A DNA stretch of 64,000 nt from Guillardia theta CCMP2712. Taxonomy: Eukaryota > Cryptophyceae > Pyrenomonadales > Geminigeraceae. The notes beneath the pieces are model-generated. The model was not told where the DNA came from. It did no database searches and worked only from the letters and a program-made list of their open reading frames with translations. Shown here piece after piece: positions 53,813 through 64,000 of this stretch. Within the stretch, counting starts at the first letter, position 1, and every line of letters starts with the position of its first letter. Both the position numbers and the translations under genes were made by a program. The stretch covers positions 524,527 to 588,526 of the forward strand of contig NW_005434667.1 of assembly GCF_000315625.1 (NCBI RefSeq). Direction: 5' to 3'.

Positions 53813-54813
53813 TCAGCTGCAACCCAGCAGGTCAGGCCGACGAGGCTGAGGTTGGCTCAGACTCACATCTCCGATGACCCGAGCAACTTCTTCCGCCTGC
53901 TGCAGGGAGCTCGCCGCAGTTACAGTGCACTTCCCTGCTCTTCTTGTCACGGAGTAGGGATTTGAGGAGGGGGAGAGGGAAGGTGCCTGTGGGGAAGATG
54001 TTGACAAACACATTGTTCGACGCGTCTGTCAGGCAGTCCTTGTTCACGTAGACGCCCAGCCCCTTACCCACAGTCAGCCTCCTCTCGCACACTCGACCTA
54101 TCCTCACTGTCACACCTGAAAGCGGTTGACCTTCTGCTTGATGTCTGCCTTGGGTACGTGAACCTTGCACACGCGCGAGCTGTTGTCAGGATGGCTCAGC
54201 TGCAAGTCCAGGTCACTTAGCAATGGGAGGCCACACAACCGGCACCAGAAGCCGAAGCTCTTCCATATCCACCGTGAATCCTTTCTCGCGGAACCCAAGA
54301 TCAAAAACTCCTACGAGGCTGGTTTAGAAGAGTGCAGACAAGGCTAGGGACTGGTTGCTACCGAGAATGGACTCTTTCTCAAGGCGAACCTGTTCATGCG
54401 TCAAGTACGATATCAACACACCTAACACGGAGATACATTGACCGGCGCATCGAGACACAACTTGTGGAGCCAGTTGGGGTTCCCCTCACCCTTTGCGAGA
54501 CAAGAATCAGGAGGAAACGAGGCGCAGCTCCTCTTCAAGGAGAAATCAGAACCTGCAGGAGAGAAGCAGCTATCCCATCATTTACTGCAAACTCCAAGTC
54601 AGCTTCATCCAACGAACCTCTCACTTGATACCGATGCGGCTAACACAGTTTGCAACAACCTTGCAAGCAGTAAGTGACATCTCACCATCCCTGCGATCCC
54701 GAGTTATTCATCTCGTGCGCAAAATGGCACTTCCTCACCGGCAACCAGCAGTCTGGAGCCGCCCAGTCTTGAAGACTTTCACACTGACGTGATCAAACCC
54801 TCCAGGTAGCGAC
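53813..54813 (-). CDS. TATA-binding-protein-like protein (two TBP repeats), at least 8 exons, 5' end missing
   Basis: Exons 54739-54813, 54625-54659, 54490-54552, 54390-54421, 54246-54284, 54131-54199, 53987-54083 and 53813-53934 agree in phase at every joint. Repeat 1 contains FDHVSVKVFKTGRLQTAGCR. Repeat 2 contains HPDNSSRVCKVHVPKADIKQ, NVFVNIFPTGKCTVTAASSL and QQAEEVARVIGDV, the pattern of a TBP saddle: a strand, then a Phe/Gly-Lys turn, then Thr-Ala, then the long helix. The spacing, and a D-F-S segment opening repeat 2, recall the divergent TBP-like proteins of large DNA viruses and some protists more than canonical TBP. Several introns are only 46-52 nt, and the last one begins with GC. 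Exons upstream of 54813 were not found. Confidence 0.68.
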
Positions 54814-54993
54814 CTAGTTTGCGTAAGAATGAATGTTGCCGGTAGTAATAACCTTACATCGAAACGAAGCAGCAATGGTCAAACTTGTTTGCTGATCTTG
54901 CCTTGTTCTTTGATTCAGATTGACCTTTCTTTTTCCTTGGCTGTAAAGCAGTAGGTCAACGGATTCTTGTCGTATTCGTGCAGGTTTCATCCA

Positions 54994-55266
54994 TTACCAC
55001 TCCACGGGTATTGTCGCCCCAGCGAACACAAGTGACGTAGTTGTCGACAGGACAACGCAGGAAAAACTGCCAAGAACAATTATCGTTAAGAAGACTAGCA
55101 CCTTGTCGGTCTGCAAATCAAGCACCTGCTCCAGATCTATCGTCACAGCGCCTTGCGGAAGGTCAGGTGGAAGAAGCATGCAGATTCCAACGTTGCTGTT
55201 CTCCTCGAAAGGGCTTTCAACGCATTCGTCACACTCCTTGGATTGACAAGAATGCACGGTCATCAC
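54994..55266 (-). CDS. Cys-containing single-pass membrane ORF, partial
   Basis: The frame extends in from about 55315 through an acceptor TATGCAG and contains Cys-rich sequence (HYEWNCLPVTKV, SCQSKECDECVESPF) and a strong helix (VLVFLTIIVLGSFSCVVLS). Its upstream part overlaps the last exon of the Gln-rich gene in a different frame, and phases do not link the two. Either this is a separate small gene with unseen 5' exons, or one of the two readings is wrong. Confidence 0.35.
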   Translation of the reverse strand: MMTVHSCQSKECDECVESPFEENSNVGICMLLPPDLPQGAVTIDLEQVLDLQTDKVLVFLTIIVLGSFSCVVLSTTTSLVFAGATIPVEW

Positions 55267-56226
55267 CTTGGTGACGGGTAGACAGTTCCACTCATAGTGC
55301 GCCGGGTATGACCGTCCAGCTTCTTCACAGGCTGCATAAAGAAGCGGTCAAACCGATGGTTGACGCTTGTATCATTCACCTGCGGCTTGCGAATGGATGC
55401 AGCGTTTTCATGCATGTTGATATCAAGACTTGCCCTTCTGACCTGAGATTGAACATGAATCACGAGGAAGCCCTCGGAAAATCGATCAATTTTTGCTTAC
55501 TTGATGCAAGAACGATGCAACTTCAATAACGTCCTACGGTCGAGTTCACATACAGGATCAAATTCCAGATTTAAGAGCCGGGGGAGTGGGAGGGAGGCTA
55601 GGGAGGAGAGGATGAGAGAACATTGCTATGAACCAAACCTGTTTCAACTGATCTCGCTTCTTCGATTCATCTTCCATTGCCTTGCGTTGCTGCAAAGCGT
55701 ACCAAATCAGCAATTAACAATCATTTGGTATGAGATGTATAGCAAAAACCTGTTCGATTTCAATCAGCGTCGGTCGTCCTTCTGTAGCACCCCCGCCAAA
55801 ATTGAACGAGCTCCCTCGAAATGTGAAGGATCCATTCGCCATATTGAAAGAGTTTCCTCGGCTCCGAGATTCAAACAATCCTAGGCTGCCAAACAGATCC
55901 CATGAAGACCGGCGCGATTGCTGTTGAGGTTGCTGAGATAGTGACTGCAACTGCTGCTGCTGCTGCTGCTGCTGCAGTTGGGGCTGCAGTTGCTGTTGCT
56001 GTTGTTGCTGCATGAAATCCAAGCCTTCCGTTGCAGACGCTCTCCTGTAGAATATCAAATTAATGCTTTGATGGCAAGAACTGAAAAACAGACCTGCTGC
56101 CCCCAAAAGGAAGGACCGACGATGCACGTCTAATCGCATCAAACATCAAATCATGGTTTGGTAAGCGAAGTTCACCTACCTCAGTAACGCTGAAGCAACA
56201 TTGCTGGCATGAGCAAAGATTCCTTT

Positions 56227-56260
<34 letters not shown>

Positions 56261-57026
56261 AGGGAAGATGACTGTGCCTAAAGAGGTATTACTCCGCATG
56301 CCCCGAAGTCGTCAAACAACGCACTGTTTGAGACTGCAGGATCGATTTAATATCATTCGGATCAGAGCTCCCTGTAGTGAACATCGCACCGAAGTCCTGG
56401 AGAAACATTCCATTCAGATCAAGACATCGAGAGAGTGAAAAGCTCACTGGCTCAAAGTCAATTTCAGCTGACCCAAACATTTGCTGCATAGCAGGATCTG
56501 TGTGTGTGTTTCGAGCAGCATTTTTTCTCTTGGAGCCAACTTCACCACCAGATTGAATATTCCTGTTCTGAAAATTCTGCTGATATACATTTTGCTGGTT
56601 TACATTGTTTGTGCTATTCCATAAACCGTCTTGAGAGTTCATGGTTAGACCTGGATCTTCCACAACCTGGTCGGGTTCAACGAGAGGTAAGATCTCCGAA
56701 ATTGAGAAGCTTCTTGTGCCATGAGGTGCCATATTGGTTGGACGTCTTGATACATCTTGATTCTGAAAACATTTGTTCAAAGATTGTGGAAAATTGCTTC
56801 AAAGATGAACCTGAATCGGAAGGTCCATTCTTGCATTCTGCATGGCATCTTGCCCCCAAAGTCCATCAAGCCAGTCTTCAATCGTTGATTCTCCCCGATT
56901 TCCGTTGGCATCGCTCAACCATCTTGAGGCAGAACTTCGACGCCTTAGACTCATTCCACCATTTTGGTTAAACGCATCAGAATTGTCCGTTCCCTCCATG
57001 GAAAATCGTCTTGAATTGTTGTACAT
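55263..57026 (-). CDS. Gln-rich low-complexity protein, multi-exon, unknown function
   Basis: Exon 1 (56811-57026) starts MYNNSRRFSMEG and has a basic-Ser patch (MSLRRRSSASRWLSDANGN) and TIEDWLDGLWGQDAM. Exon 2 (56448-56762) holds RSFSISEILPLVEPDQVVED and an Asn/Gln-rich stretch. Further exons run from 56396 and carry poly-Gln encoded by CAG/CTG runs (56225-56260, 55945-56015), then RRSSWDLFGSLGLFES, NFGGGATEGRP and a helix IEIEQQRKAMEDESKKRDQL. The last exon likely ends at 55263 (TVYPSPR) after HRSCIK at ~55500, although a stop at 55497 is an alternative. RRSS/RRRSS motifs look like basophilic-kinase sites. A regulatory or RNA-granule role is only a guess. Confidence 0.6.
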
Positions 57027-60000
57027 GATGTGTCTACAAGACAAAGAAACGTCAATGCAACAAACGTTTTACACTAATATCCACCTTTAAACCTCACAGA
57101 GGTCGCCAGGAACTGCCCCCCTGAGTCGTTACAGTACCCTATTGAAACCCTCAACTGCAAATCATTGTTAGTGCCAGGTCAATTACGACATGTTCCAAAT
57201 CTAGGATGCCTGTTGGCAAGCTACAAAACAACAGCGGCTGGTTCACTAGCATAACATGGATTTCTTGATAAGCTAAGAATCAATTCAAATGTCATGGTGG
57301 CTCTGCTCACAGACAGGGCATAAGTACACTTTTTTCTAGATCACATCTGAAGCAACCAGGTTGCATGTTGTTAGCTCATCCTAGCAACCCTTCCTGATGT
57401 TCGTGTTGATCGCACAAGAAGGTCCAATCCTCACATGTGGAACTCAAACAAGAATTCGCAATTTTTAAGTGATTTCGATGGAAATCCACGTCCCTGTTCC
57501 GATCTCCTAAACCCTCAGCATAGACTGCTCAAACATGACATCCACAAATATCCAACACTTTCATAACCATCTACTTCTTGGAGCTACATCTCCACCTCGT
57601 TTATCTGTCCTTGTGCTCAAAGCTCCGGATTCTAGATGCTTACTCTGTGCCTGCTACCAACCTACAATTCTGTGTCGAGTGCGAATAACATGAATCCGTC
57701 GCTGAATCTTCATCCGCAGGCCTAATATCTTCTTGTTTTTCTAACATATGCATATTCATAGGGTCTATGATACAAAAAAATATGTCTGTCCCAGCATATG
57801 TTCCCCCATCAACTAAATCATCAACTGTGACCACCGAATGACTCATCAACCCCGCATCCTTCCCACACCCTTATCTTCTCCTGCCTCGTTATAAAACCAG
57901 CTCATGCTCCTGATCGCGTCAAAATCCCTGATCCATGTATTGCCCCAGCATTAGTCCGCAGCCTCTCCCCTCCCTGCATTCCTTCGCATCTCTATCCCTA
58001 TGCGCATTTTCGATCTGCGCCGCCTTGCTTCCCATTTCCCCCCGTTCCACCCCTCCCTTTTCACCCCACCCCCTATTTTTCCTTTCTTATCACCCCTTGT
58101 TTCCCAGACAGGACTACACCCATTGACTACCCTACCTACCTTAACCTCTTTCCGTCCTATCCGACCCCTGAGCCCCCACCCTCTCTGCCTACCCCTGGGC
58201 TATCAATCACACCCCACTCTTCCCAACAAGCCATGTTCTACCACCGGTGTCTTGACTATCCCTACCCCTACCTTTCAAGTCCCACTGGTGCTTTTCCTGC
58301 CAATGACCACCCGTAGATCCTAGACCATTGACTACCCTACCAATGGTCATTGTCCAAAATGCCTAGGAGGACCCGTGCATATCTCACCCCCATCCTAATA
58401 GACGCTCAGTACCTGAACAAGGTTCAGAATATCTGATGCACCCCCACCTCCTTCCTTAAGTACCCCCACCATCTTTATCTAATCACCCCACCCATTCTAT
58501 AGAATTCATTAGAGCACCCACCCCTCACCATCAGCCGTTACACATATTCCGGCATACTACCAGGGTGGGAATCATTCGAACACCCACCACTCATAATTAT
58601 TGACTAGTACCCTACCTCCACTCTCGTGGTACCCCCAGATGTAGTCTTCAATAACAAGGGGTAGTCCTTGTCATGTTCAGCCTCACCACCTTATCAATAC
58701 AGACCACCCTACCCTATTTGTTTCCTCAAATGATGGTCATTGAACCCGGTGATGAAGGAACACCCCACCAAACACTACGGACTTTACTCCTGCAGGGCCT
58801 CCATACCTACCCCACCCCCAATGGTCCTTCCGACTCCCTAAAATGGTCGGTCTGTTTTATAACCCACCCCTATATATCTCCTTTGGCAGGGTTATGTGTC
58901 AGTTGGGGTACACCCACCCCCAATATGGGAAGTCTCTTCACCACCGGGTGTTTTTAGTGTCAAATAGGGGGACCTGACGAGATGGGGTCAACCAAAGAGA
59001 GCTCATAGCTGGTGGGTAGTTCATTGAGGCGAATGGAGGCTACCTAAGAGGGGGGGGGGTTTCCACAGAGGTCAACGAAGCAAGAGTTGGGGGGGTTGTG
59101 TAGATACCCGAGGCGTAGGTCGCCCCCACCCCCCACCCTTCAGTAGTGTGTCCCAGTACTCAAAGTTTTAGTCAGTTTCCGAACGGTTCGGCGGCCGCTC
59201 GGGGGCCGGGCCCGCCGGGCCCGTGGCGCACTGACTGCCAGACTGCCCGGCACTCTCAGCCGGAAGCCTGCCGGTATCATATCCGGCCAGCCCGGCGGTT
59301 TAAAAGCAGTTTGTGACTCCGACAGAACTCTTCAAGTCCGGGCCGCCGGTCGTACATCATCCGAAAGGCTTTAACATGCGACCGTCAGCCGGTACTACGG
59401 TAACTAACCGTGAACGGAGTTCAAGTGCTCAGAGTCCGAGTTCGACTCGGCCTCGGAGGGTCCGCGGCCAGGCTCCCGGTCGACGCCGGGCCCTGCCGTC
59501 ACGGAAGTTGACGACTCGGACGGTCCGGCCCGGGAGCCTCACTGCCGCTGAGCGGCCGGCCCCGGTCTCAGGCCCCGGGCGGCCCTGCCGCGGCCGGGCC
59601 CGGCCTTTCCGAAGGTTGGACTGAGCGGGGATGTGGACAAGAATCGTGATATGCAAGAGGAGGTGGGGAAGGAGGAGGTTGACTTGTTGATCGCTGGGTC
59701 GCTTCCTCTAACGCTATCCGAGGCTAGCATCATCCCCTCCTCTGAGAGTCCTGTTTCTTGCTGCTCCTCCTGACTTCCTCTGCATGCTCCTCGTCCTTCT
59801 CTTGCCCTCGAACTGCTTCTCTCCCGACCTACACTTGTACTGATGGCGCTGATATTTACTTCATCTTCTCTTCTGAAAGTCTTGCATCGTTATTCTCATC
59901 ATGTGGCATATCTATACAATCTTTGTTTCTCCTCTAAGGACCCCCCATTCAATGCATGCCCTATCCTCAATTCAATGATTGTGGACTCGCTATTCTTCAT

Positions 60001-60515
60001 AGCAAACCCATCGGCTCCTCTTCACTGTCTACATATCTCTAGAGGATCGTTCAATCATTATATGCAGGGAACATCTGTCCTTGAACTCTCTGCTTTCACG
60101 TTCACTCTGAACCTTCTTCTCTGCCTTATTGCTGGTTCTCCATCGAATTTTGGTACCCCTTCGGAGGTCCTGAATTTTGTCCCTCCCCCCCGCCCTCGTC
60201 TGTGTTCACTTCCATGCTTCTTTGATACTTTCTTCCTCCTGCTGCTGCACCTCCTAGACTTTCATTGTTTTTTCATATTTATCGTCTGATCTCTGCTCCT
60301 TGCATTCTCGAACCTTGCCAACCAAAATGAGACACAAGTTCTCTGTGAATTCCACCTTTGGCTAATGGTTTGAATTTTGCATTACTGTTTCTGTCAGTAT
60401 CCCCTCCCCTCCCCTCTGCATTTGCCCTATCTTGATCTTCATGCTCTCTTCTGATCATGGATGACAAAGTCAGCACTCAGTTTTGAAAGATGAAAAAGAC
60501 CTCACGCAATGCCGT
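57027..60515. other. 3.5 kb intergenic: C-rich tract, CpG island, no clear gene
   Basis: Positions 57100-57850 are of normal composition with a weak minus frame at 57640-57849 (VVTVDDLVDGGTYAG) that may be an upstream exon of the Gln-rich gene. Positions 57880-58945 are a long C-rich/G-poor tract (CCACCC, CTACCC). At 58945-59110 the tract flips to G-rich. Positions 59165-59625 are a CpG island. A hydrophobic frame at 59843-60289 has no recognisable features. Confidence 0.5.
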
Positions 60516-62362
60516 ATGCAAAGGAAGATAGGCGATAGTGTCGAGAGTTGTTTGGTCACAAATTCAAGGAAGGAATCCTTTTTGATTCAAAGAAGTAAGC
60601 AGTTAATCTTAGCACGCATGACAGTTCTTTCGTTGTCTGTTTTGTTCCTTTATCTCCTCGTCCAAGGCCTAATTCAGATTTCAGATGTCAAAATCCAAAA
60701 TCATCCACGTGCCGACTATCCTGTGACACTGAATACAAGATGGAGTGATCAAGGAGAGACTTTTTCCTCATCAGATGAACAACCACTCACTTCCTTGGAG
60801 AGACAACATGGCTGGGATTGCGTGGAGAATGGCTCGAGATCAGGTGATTGAGAGTACGCAGGACGACAGGGTATGATGATGGTGTGATTTATCAGTATGA
60901 CAACAACCGTGATGACACACAAATGCGACCAGCCGGGCGAGCTCAAAGGGTGGAGTGAGTTTGCATCAACTTTGGTGATCGCATCTCCTCCAACTCATTG
61001 TCGTTGGTTCCAGTTGGAATACAAGGCAAAGGTCGGACCTGATGTTTCAGAACATGTCTGCGCGGGAGGCCTTGAGGTCCTGCCAGAGGTCCGATAGCTT
61101 CTTCGTTTTTCTCACGTGAATGTTCAGGTTGCAAAGGCAAGCGGCAAATGTTCGGGGGGTCTGGAGCGTGATGGTGACTTGCATTTCCATTCCTTTTCGT
61201 CCTTCGCAACCACCCACCCCCTCAACCCTTCCATCGCATCCTTGCCAAACCCCCACCCTTTTATCTTCCTGCCTCTTGCTGTCTTTCTCTCCAATCCTCC
61301 CTGTGATTTCCCTGTTAGATTGTCGTCATGGTCTGGATGGCGCTACTGCATCACACGTTTCGCTTCGCGACGGTCTCACTTCTTCGCTGCTTTGGCGAAC
61401 TTGTAATCGATTTCAATCAGATCACCTTGCTGCACTCATACGCCACCATCCTTCCCATGGAGCTTCGATATCTTGACTGGGCTGCAAGGGGATACATGTG
61501 ATTGACCTCTCTCTCTGCCGTTTCCCACTCGCTGCGGCTGTGACGTGGCCATACCAGGAGCCGCATCTTCATGATGAGGGATCTTGTTAACTTTCCTGAC
61601 AACGAGCTGGGAAACGAAATTCAGTTTAGACACCAACATGACCCTGAGTGAGAACCCTTTGCGTTGGAGCTTCGGCCGGGTGGCCTGCTTGCCTAACGGG
61701 TGCTCCAGGTTCAGGAGCGGAAAGAAGACGCGATCTTTGCGGGTCTTCGATGTGCCTCTCTCGCGGTATGAGTGTCCTTCCCCTCCACCTTCACACCTGC
61801 TCCTGCAGTCCCACCTGTTTTAATCCTTTCCCTCTCGCCCTCCCTCATGCTGCCACTTGTTACTCATCTCCTCGCCCACCTCCTTTCCTGCCTCTTACCT
61901 CTGCCTCGTGGTTTCTCACTTGCTTCTGCAGCGGGATGAATGCTACCAGAGTCTTCGTCCCGTCCGGACACGCTGAGCCTGCGCACAAGCATCTTCCCTC
62001 CCTCCTCCTTCCAGTGCAGCTGCAGCACCTGAAGGCAGCTGCTCGCTCCTACCCAAAAACATCGCAGGCCACTGAAAAACCGAAGGAAATGAAGGATCAG
62101 GATCACTTGAAGAGGCAAGACGAAGGAGAGAGGAAGGAGCCGCCGCAGGAGGATGATCCCTCCGTTTGGCAAGAAGCTAGGGGCAGGTCATGGCAACACA
62201 TCGCCAAGCATCAGGTACGTTCCATAGCGGGAGGAGCAGTACTCGTGCAGTCGATGATCCCTGATCATCCGTTGTCAGGCTGCGTTGAAGGAGCACATGA
62301 GGGACAACGCTCACGAGTACTCCCACCTCGTCCGTTCGCATGCTGCAGAGGGGCGAGGTTGA
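60516..62362 (+). CDS. Type II membrane protein, multi-exon, family not recognised
   Basis: Exon 1 (60516-60843) encodes a signal anchor (MTVLSLSVLFLYLLVQGLIQ) followed by a luminal-looking stem. Later coding segments include LMFQNMSAREALRSCQRSDS with SFFVFL (61010-61120), IFMMRDLVNFPDNELGNEIQ (61558-61650), LRVFDVPLSRGMNATRVFVP spliced across 61765/61931, a charged Lys/Glu region (61931-62214, ends AKHQ|GTACGT) and a last exon AALKEHMRDNAHEYSHLVRS ending at 62362. The topology suggests a Golgi enzyme such as a glycosyltransferase, but no catalytic motif is clear. The start is the first ATG in frame; internal joints are partly unresolved. Confidence 0.5.
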
Positions 62363-64000
62363 AGGACAAGGCAAACGGGCGAGGCTCCCCTTCTTATTCT
62401 TTCAGGTTTGAGCTTTTTAATCGAGCATTGCGGCTCACCCGGCGTGGCCCGTGGCGCGGCACTGCCGTTGGCACGCTTGCCACGGGTGACCGTCCCAAGC
62501 TGACGCTGCCGAAACTGCCACCGTGGCGGCCTGCCGGTGCTGGCCGGGCGGCCCGGCGTCCGTGACATTGGCCGGGCCGCCGGCCGCGCCGGGCCGGGGC
62601 GGCTTCCGGGCGTCCGACGGAGGGCCGGTCACCGGGTCGACCTGACGGATCGCATGCCAGCCGTGCCGCTGAGTCAGATCTGAGCGCCGAGTTAACAAAA
62701 CTCTGCAATGTAGCCTACCGTGGTCAGTGTGACGAAGTGCAGGCCTTCCTAGCCGTCTTGCTAAGGTCCTCTCGTGTCTGGATGCTTGGCCAGTGGGTTT
62801 CACATCCTAGCATACAGTCTATCCCTCATGCAGTGCTCCTCATTGAATTCTGGTTTCCTGCATGGCCGCACTGAAGTAACTCGGGAGCAAACTTGAAACT
62901 GACGGTACCATCGGTCTTGTTGCAGCTAAGGTCGATATGATGTATGCATTACTTTGGCATAGTACTACAAACTGATTATGCTCCGTCACGACCCTTACTC
63001 AGCCTGGCAGGCTCCCGGAGTCCGATTCCCCGGGGCCCGGCGTAGCCTGACTGGCAGGCCGGGCCGTTGCGCCGGGCAGGCGGCCCCGATCTACTGAGGG
63101 CCCTACCCCGATCTCTACTGGTACCTACCCCTGTATTCCCTAGCTTCCAGTAAACTATTCGAACTCACACCTACCCACCCAAAGGAGGTCGTAAGGTCCT
63201 CATTTGATAGCCTAGGGTTACCACCCCACCCCAGAAACATGTATTCACACCCATTTCATGACCCACCCCTTTTTACTACCTACCTTTCAATTACCACCCA
63301 CCCACCCCTAAACCACCTCCATGCCCTCTATCGACTTTTTTGTTCTCCTGACCACTCGTGTCGCTCCAAATCGAACAGGTAGGGGTCCATCCACCCCCTG
63401 CTTGAAGGGACTTCGTACCCCTGAGGGCCCATAAACTTTTTCAAAAAGTTTTGACAGATGAGGTACCGAGTACCCCACCCTATCATATCCCTCCCCACGT
63501 TCCTGGTACCCCACCTTAGCTTGTAGGGAACCATGGCCTCTGTTTCACCAATTTTCCCACCCCCACCCTCGTTCCAACCGACCAGCTCCTAATCTTGACC
63601 CCACCCTTGCTAAAGAATTCTTGAGTACCCTCCCCGTCCCAAGACATCACCCACCCACCCCATCAACAAATATGTACCCCACAGACCCAATTTCAGCCAT
63701 GGAAGGCACTATCTCAGGACCCCTACTTATTTTCACTACCCCTTCTTTTGTGGGAGCCTTGAAGTAACACCCCTCCAAGCCCCTCATCCGATAACCCCTG
63801 TCGCCTAGTCATATCCACCATACCCTGTTTCTCACCCCCCCTTTTCCCAACCACCCCCCTGTGGGCACCTTAAGTACCCAGTGCCCTCTGTTCCTAGACC
63901 CTTTTCCTACTGTGCTAACCCCCTTCCTTACTACCAACTGCCTTACCACCTACCCCCTTTTACTAACTTTCACCACCCATAACGCACTGAATTGTTATCA
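62363..64000. other. Intergenic: two CpG islands and a long C-rich tract to the window end
   Basis: Positions 62430-62660 and 63000-63110 are CpG-rich dyad islands. Positions 63110-63990 are a C-rich/G-poor tract (CCACCCACCCC, TACCCC) on the plus strand. No gene is supported. Confidence 0.6.

Noticed and set aside
62394-62803. Overlapping Pro/Arg/Gly-rich frames on minus
   Set aside because: They coincide with a CpG island of the recurring type. Similar frames appear in every such island.

Overview
This window is intron-rich nuclear DNA from a photosynthetic, flagellated protist with a secondary red-type plastid. A cryptophyte such as Guillardia theta is my best guess. The evidence for this is: N-terminal signal peptides ending in an Ala-Phe motif (ASAF, VDAF, AHGF), as used for import into complex red plastids; the photosynthesis gene PGR5; a ciliary transition-zone gene of the RPGRIP1L type; receptor guanylyl cyclases; and many short introns (about 46-130 nt). 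The species name is inference. Most genes span several exons. I joined exons by hand using splice sites, phase continuity and family alignment, so joints marked unresolved are weak.

Layout: a coiled-coil protein (714-1559, -) is divergent from a secreted PC-esterase gene (1958-5902, +) whose intron holds 37 perfect CCTG units. An ALYREF-type mRNA export adaptor follows (6189-7994, -), then a small membrane protein (8109-8678, -), an FHA coiled-coil protein (9946-11616, +), a TPR-LRR protein (12336-13885, -) and a membrane-anchored methyltransferase (15124-16228, -). Two plastid genes come next: an unknown beta-alpha protein (17646-18261, +) and PGR5 (20013-20856, +). A choline-transporter-like protein (21142-23680, -) and a plastid-type methyltransferase (24834-26710, +) precede the very long RPGRIP1L homologue (27486-35179, +). 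A PUS3 tRNA pseudouridine synthase (35443-38218, -) has 96 uninterrupted CTG units in one intron.

The most striking region is 39122-52197. Two nearly identical receptor guanylyl cyclase genes lie head to head about 4.9 kb apart. Each encodes a signal peptide, a bacterial PhnD-like periplasmic binding domain, a Cys-rich segment, one membrane helix, a kinase domain that keeps its catalytic residues, and a class III cyclase with guanine-specifying residues. Some introns are almost identical between the copies, while the ligand-side exons and the C-terminal tails have diverged.

Beyond this lie RNA polymerase II subunit RPB11 (52839-53504, +), convergent with a two-repeat TBP-like protein (53813-54813, -), then a Gln-rich protein (55263-57026, -) and a type II membrane protein of unknown function (60516-62362, +). 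Intergenic DNA has two recurring textures: CpG-rich islands full of short palindromes, and C-rich/G-poor tracts of TACCC/ACCCC words whose strand often matches the neighbouring gene. I saw no rRNA, tRNA, CRISPR array or recognisable transposase.
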